A stretch of 5,998 nucleotides of DNA, taken from NCBI GenBank assembly GCA_038202665.1, contig JBBRES010000149.1, positions 1-5,998 of the forward strand, read 5' to 3'. Below, piece by piece: positions 1 through 5,998 of the stretch (positions are counted from its first letter, which is position 1; every line of letters begins with the position of its first letter). Both the position numbers and the translations under genes were made by a program. This DNA is from Kapaibacterium sp038202665 (lineage in GTDB: Bacteria; Bacteroidota; Ignavibacteria; Kapaibacteriales; Kapaibacteriaceae). The notes below the pieces were generated by a model. It saw only the letters and a list, made by a program, of their open reading frames with translations. It was not told the DNA's origin and did not search any database.

Positions 1-1
1 G

Positions 2-3000
2 TTTGAATTCGTCAACATCACGGTGAATGCTGCCGCCGGAACGTTTAGTTCTAACGGCAATGGCGCAATCTTAATCGTCCACTTCCAGCCGCAGCACATA
101 GCCGAACGCGCCTTCTTCTATACGGAGGACAAGCCTGTAAAAAATGTAGGGTTTAAGGCAAGTTCGCCAACCGGTAGTGCAGAGCCACTGCTTGACCCAC
201 CAATCGATGCGATTCTTGCGCATGATTCCCGACTTGCCTTCAGAGTTCCGAACGGTTACCGAGGAACGATGAGCATCGAGGGTCTGCTAGATTGGTCGAA
301 GTTTGAGATGAGTGTATCGCCTGCTGCAAAGCCGCCGGCAATGGACCATATCCTAACTATGATCGACTCGGCATTCGTTTCGAAGTATTCGTTCGAAGTA
401 GGTGGGGCCACCAAGAATGCAAAGCCCGGGACTCGCATAAAAGGCAAGACCAACATCAATGCATTTGCCTCTCCAAAGGTATCGATGCAGATCGGCGCGG
501 AGGCGGCAGTCATGAAACGCGTCGACCTGAAAGACCGTTTCGAAACAAGTAGTGATTTCCGCGCGGCCATTCCAGTAGACATGATGACGAGCATCATTGC
601 CGCCTACAATGAGAAGCCGCCTATCAAGAATCCGTCGGCCACTGAAACATCGATTGAGTATCCGTATCGGTTGATGCTCTCGCCAAACAAGTATGCTGGA
701 TGGGCACATGCAACGAAACCCGTGTGGAATCCGAGTAATCATCGCGCAGAACTGTGGCACACACGTCTTGGCGTTCGCAATAGCGACGGCACTGTAAGCG
801 AGACCTCGTCGGCGTTGCGCACGGTGCGCGCCGTTTGGTCGCCCGACTATGGCGTAGACTATGCGATGAGTCCCGTGTACAGGGAGCGTCCGTTCCGCAC
901 ATCAATCAATCGACGCGACCGTCACGAAATCGTTCAGCTCACGTCTGATTACAACCTGGTCGAAACGAAGATCGCTCCGATCAACGTGAACCGCATGATG
1001 CTCACGTCGCTCGGTGCTTGGATGGATAGCGCGGGTGCGTGGGACCCAAAGAACGAGGGTAGCACGAAGCTCGACGTCGAAGGTTGGATTCAACGCGGTG
1101 CACAAGGTCGCGACTCATTCGTGCGCATCTCGTACAAGGGCTTCCTCTTCCCATTCGGAAACCGCGCAACGCTGCTGAAAGAAACCGAACGCAAGTTCCG
1201 TCGCACGCCACGCGGACATATGGCGGCATACTTGATGCAACGCATGTACATCATTGTGCGCGAGCCCGTGCGCGACTTCCCGGCGGCTGGTATTCCAGGA
1301 ATGAAGTACTTGGGCAGAGAGTTTCCATTCCGTCGAGTCACAATCACAACAAAGCAGACGCCGAATCTCGAGTTACCAGTGACGGTCTATCCTAGCTTCT
1401 CGCCCAACAGCTTCTGGCCAAAGTTCACGAATAATGGTTCGATTGTCGACATGCAATGGTCGTGCATCGGGACGGACTGGGATAACAAAAACGTGCAGTT
1501 CAGCGCGCCACTTGCCTTCATTGCAAATGGCGATGCAACGTCGAATGCGGCAGGGGATCTGACGAAGATGACCAACTTCATTGCGAACTCCTACAACGGA
1601 ATGACGGCGCAGCGAAGTCTCAACATGCAAGGTCAGTCCATCGCTCTCGCGCCAAGCGTCAAGCTTGGAGACACGTCGATGCCCACCACCACGTTCATGT
1701 TGCACGGCTATACGGCCGAAGGTGCACCGAACAACGAAGTGCAGTTTTTCCCGCGCATGGAGCGAGCGGACATAAAAATCGACAAGGTGCAAGAGCTCCT
1801 TGGGACGGATGCAACGAAGTCGATTTCGTACTTCGATCAGTACCTGAAACACGCTTTTGAAACAGGTGTGAATGTTGCGCAAGGCGGCACGCCCAACATC
1901 AACGACGTGCTGAATCCGTCGCAGATCTTCGCGAAGCTCACGTCGCCACTCACCATGGCATTCTCTGGCGCCAGCGATAAGAGCGGCGGACTGGGTGCGC
2001 CGGACATCAACATCAGCGGACTGTCGCGCTTGATGGGTCCCATTGCAGGCGACCTCACGAATGTTGTGGATAGCGCCATCGCCATCGGCAACTTCGATCC
2101 GATGCAGTACTTCCAAAACATGCTCAATGCGAAGATCTTGGGAGACATCACGCTTTCTGACGTGCTGAAGTTTGTGTCGGGCGTTCTCGACAATCTCGAC
2201 AAGATGCCTGGACTCGACAAAAAGGATGCATTCATGGACACGGATGCGGCGAAGAGCGCAACCGACGCCGCGAACGAAATCAAGTCACAAGCACTCGCGC
2301 TAAAGGCCGAAGCAGAGAAGCTCGCTAACGACATCGATTCAGAAGTGAAGGCAGCTCGCGACGCGCTGATTGCAAAGGTGAACGACATCAAGACGGAGAT
2401 CGAAGGCTACATAAACGACGGGAAGAAGATCGTTGAAGACCGTATCAATGAGTGGAAGAAGATCGTCAACGACAAGGCCAACGAGCTCAAGAGCGAGATC
2501 GACAAGGTATTGGGTCCACTGAAGGAAGCAGGGAACGAGGCGTACAAGAAGTACGAAGAAGTCAACAGCTTAATCAATACGCTGAAGCAAGGACTGCAAC
2601 TCGTCTATGAATGGAGCACGGAAATCAAGGGAAGTCCGGGCAACATTTTGGTTCCACTCAATCCATCGGCAACGAACAAAGACGACAAGGCAATTCTCTA
2701 CCTCAAGGCGTCGTTCACAAAGAAGCTCGATCTTAATCCGCCGGATGTGCGCATCTACGGTTCGCTCAGCAATTTTGTGATCAACCTCATTGGTGATGGT
2801 GCCGCACAGTTCTTGATCATCAAGTTCAATCGGTTGTCCTTTTCGGCAACGATTGGACAAAAACCACAGGTCGACCCAGACATCAAGGAAGTTGCCTTTG
2901 CAGGTCCGCTTACCTTCGTCAACAAACTCAAAGACCTCATTCCCAAAGGTGGCTCGGCCGGCGGAGTCGGATTCTCGTTCGACTTCAACGTCTTGCCCAG

Positions 3001-3634
3001 CGGCATCACGGCTCAGCTTACGATCGGATTGCCGAACGTCACAATTGGCGTCCTCTCTCTGCAGAACATGGCCTTCATCATGCGGATTACCATTCCGTTT
3101 GATGGCAGACCATTCAGCGCATACTTTGCGTTCTGTACAAAAGAGAGTCCTTTCCGCCTTACCGTGATGGTGTTTGCCGGTGGCGGATTCTTTGGCATCG
3201 AGGTAACGCCAAGCGGTGTGAAGATGCTCGAGGCAGCACTTGAGTTTGGTGGCAACTTCGCCTTCGACTGCGGTGTCGCAAGTGGCGGCGCAAGTGTGAT
3301 GGCCGGCATCTACTACAAACTTGAAAAGAAGAGCACGCCAGATGGTGACAAAGACTATAGTGAACTCACGGCCTACTTCCGTTTGCAAGGCCATCTAAGT
3401 GTACTTGGCCTTATTCATGTGAGCTTGTTGTTCGAACTCAAACTCACATGGCAGAACAATGGCAAGCTCTTTGGAGTGGCGACCGTCGAGGTGGAAATAT
3501 CCATTCTCTTCCTCAGCTTCAGCGTAGGCGTTACAGTCGAACGACAACTCAAGGGTAGCGATGGCGATCCCACGTTCCAACAGATGTTGCCAACGCAAAA
3601 TCTGTGGCTCACCTATTGCGAAGCATTCGCGTAA
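2..3634 (+). CDS. Large beta-rich protein with central coiled coil, unknown function (5' end outside window)
   Basis: Function unknown; no catalytic motif is recognised. The frame is open from base 2 to the TAA at 3632-3634, giving at least 1,210 codons. A GTG at 23 is a formal start, but no Shine-Dalgarno precedes it and the codons before it (FEFVNIT) continue the same beta-strand-like pattern, so the gene probably begins upstream. Numbering from that GTG: residues 1-720 are mostly beta-type sequence with conserved-looking blocks, RAELWHTRLG (about 241-250), YKGFLFPFGNRA (371-382), QRMYIIVREPVRDFP (406-420) and FPFRRVTITT (434-443). Residues 741-870 form a charged coiled coil with 11-residue repeats. 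Residues 873-1203 are glycine-rich with alternating hydrophobic residues, including GVASGGASVMAGIYY near 1084-1098. No transmembrane helix is evident. From memory, these blocks recur in large hypothetical proteins of actinobacteria and other bacteria; the C-terminal domain faintly recalls DUF6603, unverified. The next gene follows after 15 bases, suggesting one operon. The coding call is very secure; the role is not. Confidence 0.9.
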   Translation, partial: FEFVNITVNAAAGTFSSNGNGAILIVHFQPQHIAERAFFYTEDKPVKNVGFKASSPTGSAEPLLDPPIDAILAHDSRLAFRVPNGYRGTMSIEGLLDWSKFEMSVSPAAKPPAMDHILTMIDSAFVSKYSFEVGGATKNAKPGTRIKGKTNINAFASPKVSMQIGAEAAVMKRVDLKDRFETSSDFRAAIPVDMMTSIIAAYNEKPPIKNPSATETSIEYPYRLMLSPNKYAGWAHATKPVWNPSNHRAELWHTRLGVRNSDGTVSETSSALRTVRAVWSPDYGVDYAMSPVYRERPFRTSINRRDRHEIVQLTSDYNLVETKIAPINVNRMMLTSLGAWMDSAGAWDPKNEGSTKLDVEGWIQRGAQGRDSFVRISYKGFLFPFGNRATLLKETERKFRRTPRGHMAAYLMQRMYIIVREPVRDFPAAGIPGMKYLGREFPFRRVTITTKQTPNLELPVTVYPSFSPNSFWPKFTNNGSIVDMQWSCIGTDWDNKNVQFSAPLAFIANGDATSNAAGDLTKMTNFIANSYNGMTAQRSLNMQGQSIALAPSVKLGDTSMPTTTFMLHGYTAEGAPNNEVQFFPRMERADIKIDKVQELLGTDATKSISYFDQYLKHAFETGVNVAQGGTPNINDVLNPSQIFAKLTSPLTMAFSGASDKSGGLGAPDINISGLSRLMGPIAGDLTNVVDSAIAIGNFDPMQYFQNMLNAKILGDITLSDVLKFVSGVLDNLDKMPGLDKKDAFMDTDAAKSATDAANEIKSQALALKAEAEKLANDIDSEVKAARDALIAKVNDIKTEIEGYINDGKKIVEDRINEWKKIVNDKANELKSEIDKVLGPLKEAGNEAYKKYEEVNSLINTLKQGLQLVYEWSTEIKGSPGNILVPLNPSATNKDDKAILYLKASFTKKLDLNPPDVRIYGSLSNFVINLIGDGAAQFLIIKFNRLSFSATIGQKPQVDPDIKEVAFAGPLTFVNKLKDLIPKGGSAGGVGFSFDFNVLPSGITAQLTIGLPNVTIGVLSLQNMAFIMRITIPFDGRPFSAYFAFCTKESPFRLTVMVFAGGGFFGIEVTPSGVKMLEAALEFGGNFAFDCGVASGGASVMAGIYYKLEKKSTPDGDKDYSELTAYFRLQGHLSVLGLIHVSLLFELKLTWQNNGKLFGVATVEVEISILFLSFSVGVTVERQLKGSDGDPTFQQMLPTQNLWLTYCEAFA
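2243..2640 (+). other. Coiled-coil segment inside the first gene
   Basis: This stretch encodes about residues 741-872 (numbered from the GTG at 23). It is rich in Lys, Glu, Asp, Ala and Asn, with hydrophobic residues at regular 3-4 spacing and almost no proline, as expected of a long alpha-helical coiled coil. It opens with DAAKSATDAANEIKSQALAL and closes near YEWSTEIKG. The sequence on both sides is beta-type, so the helix probably acts as a rod or oligomerisation stalk joining two globular regions. The secondary structure is read by eye, not computed. Confidence 0.7.
2411..2509 (+). repeat. Three consecutive 33-base (11-residue) repeats in the coiled coil
   Basis: Three in-frame units of 33 bases encode INDGKKIVEDR (2411-2443), INEWKKIVNDK (2444-2476) and ANELKSEIDKV (2477-2509). 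The first two match at 23 of 33 bases by my count and share an identical 13-base core, ggaagaagatcgt. A degenerate fourth unit may follow at 2510-2542 (LGPLKEAGNEA). Eleven-residue (hendecad) periodicity is known for nearly straight or slightly right-handed coiled coils. The repeat is diverged, so it is old or under protein-level selection rather than a recent duplication. Confidence 0.6.
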
Positions 3635-3638
3635 GGAA

Positions 3639-3645
3639 CGGAGAA
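3639..3645 (+). promoter_or_regulatory. Ribosome binding site of the second large gene
   Basis: The 15-base gap between the TAA of the first gene (3632-3634) and the ATG at 3650 contains CGGAGAA. Its GGAG core (3640-3643) lies six bases before the ATG, a good Shine-Dalgarno position. This fixes the start of the second gene and fits translation from a shared transcript. The gap is too short for an intrinsic terminator, and none is visible. Confidence 0.85.
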
Positions 3646-3649
3646 CACA

Positions 3650-5665
3650 ATGAAATCTCAAGAACTACAATGGACCGTGGTCCCGTTCGATGCAGAAGTA
3701 ATCGACGGTCGCACGTACTGCTCAGCTGCTATTACGGTGCTTCCACGGTTGCTCGACGACACCACGGCCGAAGCCCATTTGTCTGACTATCCAGACATGA
3801 TCAATTGGCCGAAGACATTGCTGTACGCCGATCTTACCTTGGTGATGAATGGGAAGTCCATTCCCATGTCAGACCTGGAATTCATCGATGAACAGGCAGA
3901 CCCCGAGATATGGCATGGCGTGTTCACGAAGAAAACTCTCGTCCGACCGTTCGAGATGAAGCACTTCACGGACTATCGCATCTTTACGTTTCCCGTGAAT
4001 GGTGTTCAAGAAACGTTGGGCAAGATGTACGGTGTGATGGCAAAGAAGTACGCACTTACACAACCCGTGATGGAATCGGCAAAGGTCACCAACACTGTTG
4101 GTAAGCTGACGAGTCAAAACATCAAGATGCCGGAGATTCTCGAGACGCTCGACTTCATCATGGCAGACGAGAAAACCGAAAGCCAGATGAGGCAGTTGAA
4201 GGAAGGGTTCCAGAAAGAAGGAACCGCAGCGGCACGCAGAATGATGCAGCCGTCTACAACGTCGAAAGTGCGCGAGATCAAACGCGGCCCTATCGACATG
4301 CGTACAGACTCGCCCGAGGGCATGCTCTACCAACCATTCAGCTCATCGCCCGCCGGACAACTCCATGCAGCGGAACTCTTCCATACGGCACGGAACTATG
4401 CTGTGCCCGGGATGTTCGAGGGGAAAGAAGTAGAACGTATTAGCCGACCCAAGATCCCGGTACCTACATTCGACTTCCATCAAGTGATCTCCGTGATGCG
4501 CGAGTATCCCAAAATGTTGCGGTACTTGGGCATTGTGATTCACGTTCGCTTCGAACTTCCGAATGGTGCTTCAGCAAAGGACGAGATCTTCTGCAAAGCA
4601 TCGTGGTCGAAGCCACTTGCTCTGCCAACGGTAGATCTCTTCCCTCATACAGCCTACGACCTTGCAACAAGTGGCGACCCTGCCTACTGGCAGTTTCTGC
4701 CGCTCGCAGACGCCGACTCGGAGGTCAAGGGTGGACTACTTTGCTTGGACGACACGTCGCACTTTGCCATCACCCAAATTGACGTTGATGGCGCGGCACT
4801 CAAAACTGTAGGCTACGCAAAAGGGCTCAAGCATTGGACGAAAATGACTGCCAAGCAGAACGATGAACGCAGAGAATCTGCCACGCCTGCAGTGCGCGGC
4901 ATTGGGCTAGGACTCATTCGTGTGAATCGCGGACTCAAACTTGCGAAGTCGATGCTGCGATCTGTGAAGAACTACAACAAGATCGTTGGCGGAACCAAAG
5001 TTGTACTCTATGCAGACGATCTGATTCGCGGATATCGCGTAGACATCTTTGACGACACCGCAAAGTCGTGGCAGTCGCTCATGCGACGTAATGCCACGTA
5101 CAAATTCCTAAAGGCGTCGGGAGATCTTGCTACAACAGGCATTGTCGCTCTCGACGAAGAAGGGACGCTTACGTTTGGTGTCACGCGCCCACATGCCCCA
5201 GACGATGCTCCGATCAAAGATCTCTATGCACACGAGATGGTGGCGCATTGGGAGGGTTGGAGTATGGTGGTGCCGCGCATTGGGAACCACATCGATCCCG
5301 ACGACAAGACAACAACGGATGCAACGAAGAAGAACATCAATACTCCTCCAGCCGGCTACGACTATCAAGTGGCGACGGAAATGGAAATCGTCAAGGGATC
5401 TCTGCCTCGACTTCGGTACGGACGCAAGTATCGTATGCGGGTGCGTTGGGTAGACATCTGCGGCAACGGCGCAAAGTTCCAAGAACTGAACCCAAATGAT
5501 TTCAACTGTAGCAGTCCGCTTGTCAAATACATGCGGTGGGATCCGATCATCTCGCCAACAATTGCATTCAAAGCACAGCCCGTTGAAGGCGAATCGCTTG
5601 AGCGAATGGTGATACGCAACTACAATGCATCAGAGGACGACTCGGTAAGCGTAGACACTACATAG
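3650..5665 (+). CDS. Large protein of unknown function, ending at an in-frame amber codon (probably the 5' part of a broken gene)
   Basis: Function unknown. The start at ATG 3650 is supported by the GGAG six bases upstream. The N-terminus (MKSQELQWTVVPFDAEV) has no hydrophobic signal, so no Sec export is evident. Readable blocks: LSDYPDMINWP (44-54); a charged, probably helical insert around 140-215 with KTESQMRQLKEGFQKE; FDFHQVISV and LRYLGIVI (274-297); RGIGLGLIRVNRG (416-428); RGYRVDIFDD (460-469) ahead of SWQSL (473-477); HEMVAHWEGWSMVVPR (528-543); and LRYGRKYRMRVRWVDICGNG (588-607). The rest is largely beta-type with no nameable active site. From memory, several of these blocks occur in long hypothetical proteins of actinobacteria and other bacteria, where they continue into motifs like those found here only after the TAG. 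The 671-residue product is therefore probably truncated. It is likely co-transcribed with the upstream gene. The coding call is very secure; the function is not assigned. Confidence 0.9.
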   Translation: MKSQELQWTVVPFDAEVIDGRTYCSAAITVLPRLLDDTTAEAHLSDYPDMINWPKTLLYADLTLVMNGKSIPMSDLEFIDEQADPEIWHGVFTKKTLVRPFEMKHFTDYRIFTFPVNGVQETLGKMYGVMAKKYALTQPVMESAKVTNTVGKLTSQNIKMPEILETLDFIMADEKTESQMRQLKEGFQKEGTAAARRMMQPSTTSKVREIKRGPIDMRTDSPEGMLYQPFSSSPAGQLHAAELFHTARNYAVPGMFEGKEVERISRPKIPVPTFDFHQVISVMREYPKMLRYLGIVIHVRFELPNGASAKDEIFCKASWSKPLALPTVDLFPHTAYDLATSGDPAYWQFLPLADADSEVKGGLLCLDDTSHFAITQIDVDGAALKTVGYAKGLKHWTKMTAKQNDERRESATPAVRGIGLGLIRVNRGLKLAKSMLRSVKNYNKIVGGTKVVLYADDLIRGYRVDIFDDTAKSWQSLMRRNATYKFLKASGDLATTGIVALDEEGTLTFGVTRPHAPDDAPIKDLYAHEMVAHWEGWSMVVPRIGNHIDPDDKTTTDATKKNINTPPAGYDYQVATEMEIVKGSLPRLRYGRKYRMRVRWVDICGNGAKFQELNPNDFNCSSPLVKYMRWDPIISPTIAFKAQPVEGESLERMVIRNYNASEDDSVSVDTT

Positions 5666-5998
5666 ACCAGTGAGCGTCACTTCTTCCCGCCCCTTGCTGC
5701 CGTTGAGACGTGTGAACGACATGGCAAGATGGACAGTTCACCTACGGGTCCGATGAACAGCGACAATGCCACGTACTCTATGATCGTGCAGCGCACTGGT
5801 GCAAACCACGATCTACCCGAACAGTGGTATACGCGTGATACGTCTGACAATCTCGTCCCCACGGCAACACCAAAAGACACAGACACACGAGCACCACTTG
5901 TTACGAGTGGCGCAACGCAAGTGCCATATCTCCCCGATCCTCTGTCACGCGGCCTTACCCTTCAGGGTGTACCAGGTCTTGGCGTAGGCGAGTTCATG
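5666..5998 (+). pseudogene. In-frame continuation of the second large gene beyond the TAG (runs off the window)
   Basis: All 111 codons after the TAG, in exactly the same frame, are open to the window edge. The translation starts TSERHFFPPLAAVETCERHG and reaches VPYLPDPLSRGLTLQGVPG near the end, with ordinary protein composition and the same codon style as upstream. There is no start codon at its beginning; the first ATG in frame is at 5729 and has no Shine-Dalgarno before it, so an independent gene is unlikely. The ERHFFPP and PYLPDP blocks fit, from memory, the expected continuation of the same protein family. The simplest reading is one gene carrying a single nonsense change (for example CAG, GAG or AAG to TAG) or a base-calling error. 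Programmed readthrough is possible but has no visible supporting signal. Confidence 0.7.

Noticed and set aside
1373..2116. Long open frame on the minus strand (247 codons)
   Set aside because: It lies fully antisense to the first gene, its translation is rich in Arg, His and Cys as expected of a shadow frame, and the + strand frame shows coherent protein features over the same bases.
2570..3394. Long open frame on the minus strand (274 codons)
   Set aside because: It is antisense to the coiled-coil end and C-terminal domain of the first gene, has a low-plausibility composition and has no convincing ribosome binding site or family resemblance.
5317..5331. A 15-base match (acggatgcaacgaag) between the second gene here and the first gene near 1804
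   Set aside because: It is short, built from common codons (Thr-Asp-Ala-Thr-Lys) and is not flanked by further similarity, so it is probably chance plus codon preference.
5640..5700. Frameshift as the cause of the early stop in the second gene
   Set aside because: The coherent downstream peptide is in the same frame as the upstream one, so a single-codon nonsense change explains the data and no indel is needed.
5666..5760. A separate third gene starting just after the TAG
   Set aside because: There is no start codon near 5666, and the first in-frame ATG at 5729 lacks a Shine-Dalgarno; the peptide before that ATG already looks like real protein.
5799..5987. Short + strand open frame in another frame after the TAG
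   Set aside because: It overlaps the in-frame continuation of the second gene, which has a far more protein-like translation; no start signal supports the short frame.

Overview
The window comes from a bacterial genome or metagenomic contig of roughly balanced GC content. It is almost entirely coding on the + strand. Initiation of the second gene is Shine-Dalgarno-led, the gene-to-gene gap is 15 bases, and codon use looks uniform throughout. Nothing allows a confident taxonomic placement. I see no tRNA, rRNA, IS element, CRISPR array or phage hallmark gene.

Layout: (1) positions 2-3634 hold the 3' part of a very large gene whose frame is still open at the left window edge, so its real start lies upstream. 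Its product is a beta-rich N-terminal half, then a roughly 130-residue coiled coil with 11-residue repeats, then a glycine-rich beta-rich C-terminal domain. (2) After a 15-base gap carrying a good ribosome binding site, a second large gene starts at 3650. It reads to a TAG at 5663-5665, after which the same frame stays open to the right window edge (5666-5998). The downstream peptide reads as a natural continuation, so this is most likely one long gene broken by a single in-frame amber codon.

From memory, both proteins resemble families of large, uncharacterised 'hypothetical proteins' that I associate with actinobacterial and other bacterial genomes; this could not be checked here. Neither shows a catalytic motif I can name, a transmembrane helix or a visible signal peptide (the N-terminus of the first is outside the window). 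Their adjacency and shared orientation suggest co-transcription and perhaps a common assembly, but the function is unknown. The most notable observations are the lone in-frame amber codon, the hendecad coiled coil set between two beta-rich regions, and the pairing of two giant unknown-family proteins.
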